A stretch of 64,000 nucleotides of DNA from an uncultured Bacteroidales bacterium (GTDB taxonomy: Bacteria > Bacteroidota > Bacteroidia > Bacteroidales > Paludibacteraceae), in contig CACZVM010000003.1 in the NCBI GenBank assembly GCA_902784585.1, forward strand, positions 62,001 through 126,000, written 5' to 3'. The notes beneath the pieces were generated by a model. The model searched no databases and was not told the origin of the DNA. It saw only the letters and a program-made list of their open reading frames with translations. Made by a program: the position numbers and the translations under genes. How positions within the stretch are numbered: position 1 is the stretch's first letter; each line of letters begins with the position of its first letter. Positions 25,297-32,883 of this stretch are shown in pieces.

Positions 25297-26682
25297 TCAC
25301 CCGGCGTAGGCTTTGTAGAACTCCGTCACGGCGATGATGCCTTTCTCCCATACCTCAAGGTCCATGGACTCGTTAGGCGAGTGAATGGCGTTCTGCTCAA
25401 GGCCGAAGCCCATCAAAATGGTCTTGCAACCAAGTATCTGTTCGAAGGCTGCAATGATGGGTATCGAACCGCCTCGACGTGCCGCCAACGGTCGTTTGCC
25501 AAAGGCGATCTCGAAGCCTTTTTCGGCTGCTTTGTAGGCAGGAATATCTATCGGGCAGACATATCCTTGACCACCATGCATCGGCGTTACTTGTACGCGA
25601 ACGCCCTTTGGCGCGAGCGTTTGGATGTATTCGGCAAAGGCACGCGATATTTTCTCGTGATCTTGGTTGGCAACCAGGCGGCAGCTGACCTTGGCAAAAG
25701 CCTTGCTCGGCAATACAGTTTTTGAGCCCTCACCGGTATAGCCGCCCCAGATCCCACAGACATCGAAAGAGGGGCGACAGGAGTTGCGCTCAAGCGTGCT
25801 ATACCCCACCTCACCGAACACATCATCCACATCGATGGCGCGGTTGTAAGCCTCTTGCGAGAAGGGAATCTGCGCTATCATCTCCCGTTCGGCAGCAGGA
25901 ATAGGCAATACATCATCATAGAAATGCGGAATGGTGATGCGACCGTCCTGGTCCACTACCTGCGCCAACATCTCACACAGGGCATTGACGGGGTTCTTGA
26001 CTGCTCCGCCGAAATGGCCGGAATGCAGGTCGCGGTTAGGCCCGTCCACCTCAATCTGCCAATAAGCCAGACCACGCAAGCCCGTCGTGATAGACGGTGT
26101 GTCCTTGCCGATCATCGAGGTATCGGAAACCAGGATAATATCGGCTTTGAGCAGCTCTTTGTGGTCTTCGAGAAAAGCCTCCAGCGAGGGTGAGCCGATC
26201 TCCTCTTCTCCTTCGAAGATGAACTTGACGTTGCAGTTCAGCTGACCCGTCTGCGCCATATATTCGAATGCCTTGGCTTGAATCATCGCCTGACCTTTGT
26301 CGTCATCCGCTCCGCGTGCATAGAGACGGCCGTCACGGACATCGGGCTCCCACGGATCGGATTTCCACTGTTCCAGCGGCTCTACGGGCATCACGTCATA
26401 ATGCGCATAGACAAGGACAGTAGGAACATCCTTTGTACATGGTACATTCTTCCTTTGTACATCCACCCGGTACTCCGCATAGACAAAGGGATTACCGGCG
26501 GAAGGAAGGATCTCTGCCCGTTGGCAACCGGCGGCAAGCAGCAGTTGTTTCCACCGCTCGGCACAATGCTGCATGTCGGCTTTGTGCTCCGCTTGACAAC
26601 TAACACTGGGGATACGAATCAGACTCGCCCACTCTTCCATAAAACGCTCGCGATGCGCGGCGATATACTCTTGAATAGTCAT
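25297..26682 (-). CDS. M20-family dipeptidase
   Basis: A 461-residue zinc dipeptidase starting MTIQEYIAAHRERF. Metal and active-site signatures are VYAHYDVMPVEP (His, catalytic Asp), ARGADDDKGQ (bridging Asp), FEGEEEIGSPSL (Glu-Glu), and the lid domain with GPNRDLHSGHFGGAVKNP. Near the end RRGGSIPI and the His in NAIHSPNE complete the site. It hydrolyses dipeptides in the cytoplasm. A segment near 26432-26460 (encoding NVPCTKDVP) is heptad-like. It is divergent from ispE. Confidence 0.92.
   Translation of the reverse strand: MTIQEYIAAHRERFMEEWASLIRIPSVSCQAEHKADMQHCAERWKQLLLAAGCQRAEILPSAGNPFVYAEYRVDVQRKNVPCTKDVPTVLVYAHYDVMPVEPLEQWKSDPWEPDVRDGRLYARGADDDKGQAMIQAKAFEYMAQTGQLNCNVKFIFEGEEEIGSPSLEAFLEDHKELLKADIILVSDTSMIGKDTPSITTGLRGLAYWQIEVDGPNRDLHSGHFGGAVKNPVNALCEMLAQVVDQDGRITIPHFYDDVLPIPAAEREMIAQIPFSQEAYNRAIDVDDVFGEVGYSTLERNSCRPSFDVCGIWGGYTGEGSKTVLPSKAFAKVSCRLVANQDHEKISRAFAEYIQTLAPKGVRVQVTPMHGGQGYVCPIDIPAYKAAEKGFEIAFGKRPLAARRGGSIPIIAAFEQILGCKTILMGFGLEQNAIHSPNESMDLEVWEKGIIAVTEFYKAYAG
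26432..26460. repeat. Heptad-like array in the M20 dipeptidase gene
   Basis: TTTGTAC, ATGGTAC, ATTCTTC, CTTTGTAC; a weaker match than most. Confidence 0.5.
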
Positions 26683-26688
26683 ATGCAC

Positions 26689-26732
26689 GTAAATTTGGCG
26701 CAAATTTACACTTTTTTTTTGATATGTGCAAA
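26689..26732 (-). promoter_or_regulatory. Dipeptidase promoter with a perfect palindrome at the start site
   Basis: Minus-strand -7 TAAATTTG (26701-26708), 20-nt spacer, -33 TTTG (26729-26732). GTAAATTTG, GCG, CAAATTTAC (26689-26709) is a perfect 9-bp inverted repeat over the -7 box and likely start. A similar palindrome covers the crp promoter at 41609-41629. Confidence 0.7.
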
Positions 26733-26748
26733 AAAAGTTGTACCTTTG
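26718..26748 (+). promoter_or_regulatory. ispE promoter, likely leaderless transcript
   Basis: -33 TTTG (26718-26721), 19-nt spacer, -7 TACCTTTG (26741-26748). The ATG begins only 9 nt after the -7 box, so the mRNA should start at or within a few bases of the start codon. Confidence 0.8.
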
Positions 26749-26756
26749 CAGTCGAT

Positions 26757-27644
26757 ATGACTGTTTATCCGAATTGTAAGATCAATCTTGGCCTGCGTGT
26801 CGTAAGCAAACGCGAGGATGGTTACCATGACCTGGAGACTGTCTTCGTGCCTATATATAACCTTTGCGATGAACTGGAGGTGGAGAAAGCTGTCAGCTCT
26901 CAGCCCTCAGCCATTAGTTTTCAGCAAGAGGGCCTTGCCGTTGATTGTCCGGAGGAGGACAACCTGATTATCCGTTGCTACAGGCAGATGGCGGCCAAAT
27001 ATCCGCAGATTGGGCCGGTCCATATCCGATTTAAGAAACAGATACCTTTCGGCGCCGGTCTGGGCGGCGGCAGCAGCGATGCGGCGCACATGGCTGTCGT
27101 GCTCAACGAGTTGTTCTCGTTAGGGCTGAGCAAAGAGCAGTTGGCGGAAGAAGTCAAACCGCTGGGCGCGGACTGTCCGTTCTTCATCTACAACGTGCCC
27201 TGTTATGCCGAAGGCATAGGCGACCGCTTGACACCGATCCAACTCGACCTGAAAGGCACACGTATCGTGCTCATCAAACCCGATGAAGGAGTCTCCACCA
27301 AAGAGGCGTATAGTGGCATCATCCGCCATCCTGAAGTAGCCGGACAGATTCGGTCGGCACTCTGTCAGTCCGAAGGACGGTCTGTTCTTTGTCAGCACAG
27401 CGGTCTGTTCATCAACGATTTCGAGGCGACGGTTTTTCCGAAGCACCCTGCGATAGCGGACATCAAAAAGCGCCTACTGGACGCAGGCGCTTATTATGCA
27501 AGCATGAGTGGCAGCGGTTCAACCGTTTTCGGCTTTTTTAAGAACGATGCGGAAGGTAGTACCGACGCCCACCTGCGTGTGCTTAAGCAGGAGTTTGCCT
27601 CCATGGTACTGCTCGATGATACGTTTGGCAAGTGGAAGGCCTAA
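26757..27644 (+). CDS. ispE: 4-diphosphocytidyl-2-C-methyl-D-erythritol kinase
   Basis: A 295-residue GHMP kinase of the non-mevalonate isoprenoid pathway. Seen: PNCKINLGLRVVSKREDGYHDLETVF with the catalytic region, the ATP loop PFGAGLGGGSSDAA, GADCPFF, and the late MSGSGSTVFGFF. Two additions stand out: heptads at 26891-26925 encode SSQPSAISFQQ, and a Cys/Ser-rich loop (GQIRSALCQSEGRSVLCQ) precedes the conserved NDFE. The normal tail is replaced by about 34 residues translated from the antisense of the neighbouring kinase gene (126-bp overlap). Confidence 0.92.
   Translation: MTVYPNCKINLGLRVVSKREDGYHDLETVFVPIYNLCDELEVEKAVSSQPSAISFQQEGLAVDCPEEDNLIIRCYRQMAAKYPQIGPVHIRFKKQIPFGAGLGGGSSDAAHMAVVLNELFSLGLSKEQLAEEVKPLGADCPFFIYNVPCYAEGIGDRLTPIQLDLKGTRIVLIKPDEGVSTKEAYSGIIRHPEVAGQIRSALCQSEGRSVLCQHSGLFINDFEATVFPKHPAIADIKKRLLDAGAYYASMSGSGSTVFGFFKNDAEGSTDAHLRVLKQEFASMVLLDDTFGKWKA
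26891..26925. repeat. Heptad array inside ispE, 5 units
   Basis: TGTCAGC, TCTCAGC, CCTCAGC, CATTAGT, TTTCAGC; no stop in the reading frame. Confidence 0.85.
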
Positions 27645-28628
27645 GCCCCACCCTCGATCCTTAGATGTGAAACCCGGCTCGAAGATACGACGCTGGGTTT
27701 TATTGTCGATACCCTTGCCGTCATCTGTCACGTCGATCATCACTTCCTCTGCATTCTCCTGCATCGAGAAGATGATATGTCCGTCGCCGCTGATGGCATC
27801 CACGGCATTCTTCATCAGGTTTTCTATCACCCACTGCAGCAGCGGTGCATTGAGCATCACCGATTGGCGCTGCCCGTCGAAGCAATGATCGTCGATCGTA
27901 ATGCGACTGGAGATGCGTGTGCGCATATAAGCCACGGTATTCTGCACCACAGGAACGAAGTCTTCGGCCTTGAGGGTTGGTTCGGAACCGATCTTCTGGA
28001 AGCGATCGGCAATCATCTGCAGACGGTCGATGTCGCGTTTCATCTGCGGCACAAACTCATCGTCCGGATACTTGTCTGTAAGCAACTGCTGCCAGGCGTT
28101 GAGCGAGGATATAGGAGTGCCGAGTTGGTGCGCCGTCTCCTTGCTCAGTCCCACCCACAGACGGTTCTGTTCGCTGCGCTGACCCGTCAACAGCGTGATG
28201 ACAGCGATGGCGATGAAGATGAAGATGAGGGCAAATTGCGCGTACGGCACATAGTGCAGACGTGTCAGCAGGCGACTGTCGTCCCAATAGATATACTGGG
28301 TGGTCTGCCCATCTATCTGCAATTCGATCGGGCCGTGTTTGCCGATCGTGGTGGTGTCCCGCACATTACGGCTGGCCAGCGTCTTGCCTTCAGCATCGCA
28401 TATCCACACGGGGATGGTAGTATTGCTCTCGATGATAGAGAGCGCCAGGTCGATGTCGGCATTCTCATCGGCGAGGATGAGTTGCTGTTCCGCCTCGGCC
28501 CAGATAGCCATGTTCTTTTGCTCCTCCGTCTGCAGCGCCCGTGCCAGATTGTTGGTAAAGAGTACGGAAGCCGCAACGATGATCATTGCGGCTGCCAGTA
28601 CAAGGGTTCCTATACGTCGGTTGGACAT
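27519..28628 (-). CDS. Membrane sensor histidine kinase
   Basis: A 369-residue kinase: TM1 at about 8-24, a periplasmic sensor of about 105 residues, TM2 at 132-148, then directly the dimerisation helix with phospho-acceptor His167 (LSKETAHQLGTP) without HAMP. The catalytic domain shows N-box NLMKNAVDAI, G1 DDGKGID, F-box FEPGFTSK and G2 GWGLGLPLAKRI. No response regulator is adjacent. It is the last gene after the methylmalonyl-CoA decarboxylase operon (39 bp from mmdB), so it may sense a related metabolite; that is inference. Confidence 0.92.
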   Translation of the reverse strand: MSNRRIGTLVLAAAMIIVAASVLFTNNLARALQTEEQKNMAIWAEAEQQLILADENADIDLALSIIESNTTIPVWICDAEGKTLASRNVRDTTTIGKHGPIELQIDGQTTQYIYWDDSRLLTRLHYVPYAQFALIFIFIAIAVITLLTGQRSEQNRLWVGLSKETAHQLGTPISSLNAWQQLLTDKYPDDEFVPQMKRDIDRLQMIADRFQKIGSEPTLKAEDFVPVVQNTVAYMRTRISSRITIDDHCFDGQRQSVMLNAPLLQWVIENLMKNAVDAISGDGHIIFSMQENAEEVMIDVTDDGKGIDNKTQRRIFEPGFTSKDRGWGLGLPLAKRIIEQYHGGKLLLKHTQVGVGTTFRIVLKKAENG

Positions 28629-28667
28629 AAGTTAACGTATGATTTACATTGTATAATGTACAAAAGA

Positions 28668-29843
28668 TTATCCGAGCATCGTCAGCAGTACACCAGCAGC
28701 GACAGCCGAACCGATCACACCTGCTACGTTCGGACCCATGGCGTGCATGAGCAGGAAGTTACCGGGGTTCTCTTCTTGTCCTACTGTCTGCGAGACACGT
28801 GCGGCCATCGGTACAGCAGATACACCGGCCGAACCGATCAGCGGGTTGATCTTCTCACGGAGGAACAAGTTCATAAACTTGGCCAAGAGCACACCACCTG
28901 CGCTACCGAGACCAAAGGCGATGATACCCATGGCGAGAATCATCAGCGTCTGCCAGTTGAGGAAGCTGCCTGCTGTGGCAGTTGCACCTACCGAGAGGCC
29001 CAGGAAGATAACAACGATATTCATCAGTTCGTTCTGTGCGGTCTTGCTCAGGCGATCCACCACGCCGCATTCCTTCATCAGGTTACCCAGCATCAAGCAG
29101 CCGATCAGCGGTGCTGCGTCGGGCAGGATAAGAGCCACGATAGCCGTGATGATGACGGGGAAGACGATCTTCTCAGTCTTAGAAACAGGACGCAGCTGTC
29201 CCATCTTAATGGCGCGCTCTTTCTTCGTGGTCAGCGCACGCATGATAGGCGGTTGGATCACCGGCACAAGTGCCATATAGCTATATGCAGCGATGGCAAT
29301 CGGGCCCAGAAGATGCGGCGCCAGTTTCGAAGTAAGGAAGATAGACGTAGGACCGTCTGCACCACCGATGATACCGATAGAGCCGGCCTCGGCAGGCGTG
29401 AAGCCCATGGCGTTAGCGCAGAGGAAAGTAACGAAAATACCTATCTGCGCAGCGGCACCCAGTACCAGGGACTTCGGATTGGCAATCAGTGGACCGAAGT
29501 CCGTCATCGCACCTACTCCGATGAAAATAAGGCAGGGATAGACACCGGCTTTCACACCAATATAGAGTACGTCCAGCAGTCCGCCTTCCTTGAGAATGGC
29601 ACCGTAGCTATGGTAAGCCGGGCTTGACGGATCGAGGAATGCAGACCATAGTTCGCTATGGAACATACCGGCCCCGGGCAGGTTGGTAAGCAATATACCA
29701 AAAGCGATAGGAAGCAGCAAAAGCGGTTCGTATTTCTTATGGATGGCCAGGTAGAGCAAGAAGAAACTGACTAGCAGCATTATTCCCTGCTGCCACGTCA
29801 TCTGCATGAACCCCATGCCCTGGAAGAATTCCAAAATATTCAT
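28668..29843 (-). CDS. mmdB: Na+-pumping methylmalonyl-CoA/oxaloacetate decarboxylase beta subunit
   Basis: A 391-residue, multi-helix membrane subunit with the family signatures [20 protein letters not shown] (with the conserved Asp), [20 protein letters not shown] and [16 protein letters not shown] near the end. It decarboxylates carboxybiotin and exports Na+. Mapping it to methylmalonyl-CoA rather than oxaloacetate rests on the neighbouring alpha subunit and epimerase genes. Confidence 0.94.
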   Translation of the reverse strand: MNILEFFQGMGFMQMTWQQGIMLLVSFFLLYLAIHKKYEPLLLLPIAFGILLTNLPGAGMFHSELWSAFLDPSSPAYHSYGAILKEGGLLDVLYIGVKAGVYPCLIFIGVGAMTDFGPLIANPKSLVLGAAAQIGIFVTFLCANAMGFTPAEAGSIGIIGGADGPTSIFLTSKLAPHLLGPIAIAAYSYMALVPVIQPPIMRALTTKKERAIKMGQLRPVSKTEKIVFPVIITAIVALILPDAAPLIGCLMLGNLMKECGVVDRLSKTAQNELMNIVVIFLGLSVGATATAGSFLNWQTLMILAMGIIAFGLGSAGGVLLAKFMNLFLREKINPLIGSAGVSAVPMAARVSQTVGQEENPGNFLLMHAMGPNVAGVIGSAVAAGVLLTMLG

Positions 29844-29850
29844 TTTTCTT

Positions 29851-29885
29851 AATTAAAAATTAAAAATCAAGAATTACGAATTTAG
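29851..29885. repeat. Heptad array, 5 units
   Basis: AATTAAA, AATTAAA, AATCAAG, AATTACG, AATTTAG. The last unit provides the TAA stop (29882-29884 on the minus strand) of the biotin carrier gene. Confidence 0.85.
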
Positions 29886-30310
29886 CCCAGTACGATGAGC
29901 AGGTCGTCTTGCATCACGTTCTGACCCGGAGTAACGGCAATCTGCTTAACGGTACCGTCTGCTTCTGCCATGATGGCGTTCTCCATCTTCATCGACTCGA
30001 GTGTGAGCAGTGTGTCGCCTTTCTTGACGGCTTGACCTTCGCTGACGAGCACTTTGATAACCGAACCGGGCAGCGGACTCTTGACCTGCATACCACCTGC
30101 TACGGGAGCGGCAGCGGGTTTGGCTTCTGCCTTGGGAGCCGGAGCTGCAGCAGCAGGCTTGGGTGCAGGAGCAGCAGCCGGTTTGGCAGCCACTTCGGTC
30201 TCTACGGTATATATTTTGCCGTTGACAGTGACGTTGGTCTTGCCGGCTTCGATTTCTTCTACAGCGCATTTATACTCAGCGCCGTTGATCTTGAATGTGA
30301 ACTCTTTCAT
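29882..30310 (-). CDS. mmdC: Biotin carrier subunit (biotin/lipoyl attachment protein)
   Basis: A 142-residue protein. It has an N-terminal beta segment (FKINGAEYKCAVEE), an Ala/Pro/Lys-rich flexible linker (about 43-70), and a biotinyl domain with the modification site ESMKMEN (Lys108) flanked by SPLPGSVIKVLV and GTVKQIAVTPGQNV. Biotin on Lys108 shuttles carboxyl from the alpha to the beta subunit. It is 38 bp upstream of mmdB. Confidence 0.94.
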   Translation of the reverse strand: MKEFTFKINGAEYKCAVEEIEAGKTNVTVNGKIYTVETEVAAKPAAAPAPKPAAAAPAPKAEAKPAAAPVAGGMQVKSPLPGSVIKVLVSEGQAVKKGDTLLTLESMKMENAIMAEADGTVKQIAVTPGQNVMQDDLLIVLG

Positions 30311-30317
30311 AATTATC

Positions 30318-30698
30318 TTAAAATCCTTTGTTGTTTAATCCATATGTTTTTTCATTCCATGCGGTCTCATGTCCGCTGAGTCGGATTATCGGCGAGGGCA
30401 GGTCGTGGCGACTGTTGTGCGCCAGATAGAGTGCATAAGCTACTGCCGCCAGATCGTCGTTCCCGTCTTTGGCTGGCGTCGTGGCTATGGCCGCTTTCTC
30501 CTCGTTGGTGGGTGCAGTAGCCGCAGGTTGCACTTTAGCAGGTTCTGCGGCTTTCTTCGGTGCATGAGGTGCAGTCATTTTCTGCATCGTCCATCCGAAG
30601 AACTGCATGATGAATACGAGGCAGAAGAGTAAGGCCAGCACAATACCGAAGCCCAAACCCGTGACAATCCATGTGTCGGATGTTATTGCGAATAACAT
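30318..30698 (-). CDS. mmdD: OadG-family small membrane subunit (delta/gamma)
   Basis: A 126-residue protein with one N-terminal membrane helix (about 10-35: TGLGFGIVLALLFCLVFIMQFFG), an Ala/Pro/Lys linker (50-75), and a C-terminal segment (LAAVAYALYLAH ... RLSGHETAWNEKTYGLNNKGF) typical of the assembly subunit in Bacteroidales. It tethers the soluble and membrane parts of the decarboxylase. The stop is 7 bp before mmdC. Confidence 0.88.
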   Translation of the reverse strand: MLFAITSDTWIVTGLGFGIVLALLFCLVFIMQFFGWTMQKMTAPHAPKKAAEPAKVQPAATAPTNEEKAAIATTPAKDGNDDLAAVAYALYLAHNSRHDLPSPIIRLSGHETAWNEKTYGLNNKGF

Positions 30699-30705
30699 TG
30701 CAATG

Positions 30706-30740
30706 AATAATTAATAATGAATAATTAATAATGAATAACG
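30706..30740. repeat. Heptad array, 5 units
   Basis: AATAATT, AATAATG, AATAATT, AATAATG, AATAACG, filling most of the gap between the alpha and delta subunit genes. Confidence 0.85.
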
Positions 30741-30747
30741 ATTGTTT

Positions 30748-32304
30748 TTACAGCGGAATGTTCGAGTGCTTCTTGAGCGGGTTCTGCAGACGTTTGGTCT
30801 GTAGCATCTCGAAGGCACGGATGATACGAGCACGTGTGTTACGCGGCTCAATCACGTCGTCGATATATCCACGGTTAGCGGCCTGGTACGGACTTGCGAA
30901 CAGATCTTTGTACTCCGCCTCTTTCTCTGCAATGAAGGCTTTCTTCTCCGCAGGATCTTCTATGGCCTTGATGGCCTTAGCCTGTAGCACACCTACGGCA
31001 CCGCTGGCACCCATCACGGCAATCTCAGCATTAGGCCAAGCATAGCACATGTCACCACGCAACTGCTTGCAACTCATTACGATATGCGATCCGCCGTAGC
31101 TCTTGCGAACAGTAATGGTGACTTTCGGCACAGTGGCTTCGCCATAGGCAAACATCAGTTTTGCACCATGATCGATGATGCCTGCATACTCCTGTCCGGT
31201 ACCGCAGAGGAAGCCTGGAACATCGACGAGGGTAAGGATCTGGATGTTGAATGCATCGCAGAAACGTACGAAACGAGCCGCCTTGCGCGATGCGTCGCAG
31301 TCAAGCACACCTGCCAACCAAGAAGGCTGGTTGGCGATGATACCTGTCGAGCGACCGTTGAAGCGTGCGAAACCGCAGATGACATTCTTGGCGTAGTCCT
31401 TATGCACCTCCATGAAGTCGCCATTATCGACGATGGTATGGATGATCTCGTGCATGTCGTAGGGCTTGTTGGGATCTGCAGGAACGATCTCGTTCAGGTA
31501 GTCATCTACGCGAGCGATGTCGTCGGTGCACGGCACGACGGGTGCTTCCTCCATGTTGTTCTGCGGAATGAACGAGACGAGACGACGTACCTCGGCAATA
31601 GCCTCTTCTTCTGTAGCAGCTACGAAATGGGTGACACCCGACTTGCTGGCATGGATCTTAGCGCCACCCAGTTGTTCTACGGTGACATCCTCACCCGTCA
31701 CGGCTTTCACTACCTTCGGGCCGGTAATGAACATATACGAGTTCTGTTCGGTCATCATGATGAAGTCCGTCAAGGCAGGGCTATATACTGCTCCACCCGC
31801 ACACGGGCCGAAGATGACGCTGATCTGCGGTACAACACCCGAAGCCAGGATATTACGCTCGAAGATCTCGGCATATCCTGCCAAGGCACATGCACCCTCT
31901 TGGATACGTGCGCCACCCGAGTCGTTGAGTCCGATGATCGGTGCACCGAGTTTCATGGCCTGATCCATCACGTTGCATATCTTGAGCGCCATGGTCTCAC
32001 TCAGCGATCCGCCGATGACGGTGGCATCTTGGGCAAAGACGAACACCAGACGGCCGTCAATAGTACCGGAACCGACTGCCACACCGTCACCAAGGAACAC
32101 TTTCTTCTCCATACCGAAATCGTGACAACGGTGGGTAAGGAACATGTTCACTTCCTCAAACGAACCCTCGTCGAGCAGCATGTTAATACGCTCGCGGGCG
32201 GTAAAACTACCTTTGGCATGATGTTTCTCAACAGCTGCTTCACCACCGCCGGCCATGGCCTTCTCGCGGTTCTCAATCAGTTTATTCAGTTTTTCAGCAT
32301 TCAT
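30748..32304 (-). CDS. mmdA: Methylmalonyl-CoA decarboxylase alpha subunit (carboxyltransferase)
   Basis: A complete 518-residue biotin-dependent carboxyltransferase. Seen: KGSFTARERINMLLDEGSFEE, NDSGGARIQEG, ISVIFGPCAGGAVYSPAL and, in the second half, VDVPGFLCGTGQEYAGIIDHGAKL and KSYGGSHIVMS. It moves the carboxyl of (S)-methylmalonyl-CoA to biotin, forming propionyl-CoA. Its partners follow in order. With the epimerase directly upstream it defines a succinate-to-propionate route coupled to Na+ export. Confidence 0.95.
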   Translation of the reverse strand: MNAEKLNKLIENREKAMAGGGEAAVEKHHAKGSFTARERINMLLDEGSFEEVNMFLTHRCHDFGMEKKVFLGDGVAVGSGTIDGRLVFVFAQDATVIGGSLSETMALKICNVMDQAMKLGAPIIGLNDSGGARIQEGACALAGYAEIFERNILASGVVPQISVIFGPCAGGAVYSPALTDFIMMTEQNSYMFITGPKVVKAVTGEDVTVEQLGGAKIHASKSGVTHFVAATEEEAIAEVRRLVSFIPQNNMEEAPVVPCTDDIARVDDYLNEIVPADPNKPYDMHEIIHTIVDNGDFMEVHKDYAKNVICGFARFNGRSTGIIANQPSWLAGVLDCDASRKAARFVRFCDAFNIQILTLVDVPGFLCGTGQEYAGIIDHGAKLMFAYGEATVPKVTITVRKSYGGSHIVMSCKQLRGDMCYAWPNAEIAVMGASGAVGVLQAKAIKAIEDPAEKKAFIAEKEAEYKDLFASPYQAANRGYIDDVIEPRNTRARIIRAFEMLQTKRLQNPLKKHSNIPL

Positions 32305-32332
32305 ATTCGTTAAACATATTTACTATTCAACA

Positions 32333-32746
32333 TTATTTGGGCTGCTCGCAGAGCTCGGTCAGCACTCCCTTGGTGCTCTTCGGGTGCAGAAAGGCAATCA
32401 TCAGGTTCTCTGCACCTTTGCGCGGTGCTTTGTCGATGAGTTGGATACCTGCGGCCTCGCATTCAGCGAGTGCTTCGGCTACGGTCTCTACGTTGAAAGC
32501 CACGTGATGCACGCCGCCGCGTCCACCGTTCTTCTCGATGAACTTAGCGATAGTGGACTCAGGGCTGGTCGGTTCGAGCAACTCGATCTTCACCTCACCT
32601 ACCTTGAAGAAGGCAGTACGCACTTTCTGATCCTCTACTACTTCGATGTTGTAACACTTGTTACCGGTTAAAAACTCAAAGAAAGGTGCTGCCTCTTCGA
32701 TAGAGGTAACAGCAATACCTAAATGCTCAATGTGTGTGGGTTTCAT
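32333..32746 (-). CDS. mce: Methylmalonyl-CoA epimerase
   Basis: A 137-residue vicinal-oxygen-chelate protein starting MKPTHIEHLGIAV. Conserved metal ligands are visible in HIEHLG, KIELLEPTSPES and GGVHHVAF; the end has FLHPKSTKGVLTELCE. It interconverts (R)- and (S)-methylmalonyl-CoA, feeding the decarboxylase encoded 28 bp downstream. It is the first gene of the operon. Upstream codons to 32887 lie over the promoter and are not used. Confidence 0.94.
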   Translation of the reverse strand: MKPTHIEHLGIAVTSIEEAAPFFEFLTGNKCYNIEVVEDQKVRTAFFKVGEVKIELLEPTSPESTIAKFIEKNGGRGGVHHVAFNVETVAEALAECEAAGIQLIDKAPRKGAENLMIAFLHPKSTKGVLTELCEQPK

Positions 32747-32747
32747 A

Positions 32748-32786
32748 TGATTTTTGATTTTGATTTTTATTCTGATTGCTGATTTA
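32748..32786. repeat. Degenerate 6/7-bp array in the mce leader
   Basis: Units beginning TGATT (TGATTTT, TGATTT, TGATTTT, TATTC, TGATTGC, TGATTTA) lie directly upstream of the mce start. Confidence 0.55.
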
Positions 32787-32809
32787 AAGTACAAACCACA
32801 AATCGGCTG

Positions 32810-32849
32810 CAAAGTTACGCAAAAAAAATGACATACACAAGAGTGTATG
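32810..32849 (-). promoter_or_regulatory. mce-mmd operon promoter overlapping a hairpin
   Basis: Minus-strand -7 TAACTTTG (32810-32817), 20-nt spacer, -33 CTTG (32838-32841). The -33 sits in the loop edge of CATACAC, AAGA, GTGTATG (32832-32849), which lies 35 bp past the stop of the upstream MBL gene and may terminate it. Confidence 0.75.
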
Positions 32850-32883
32850 CCACTTTTCCGATTTTTTTTATCGTTTTTTAGTC

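Noticed and set aside
27777..29627. A 616-codon open frame on the plus strand
   Set aside because: It runs antisense to the histidine kinase and mmdB, both with clear family motifs, and its translation has no domain-like pattern. Codon bias of the real genes leaves the opposite strand free of stops.
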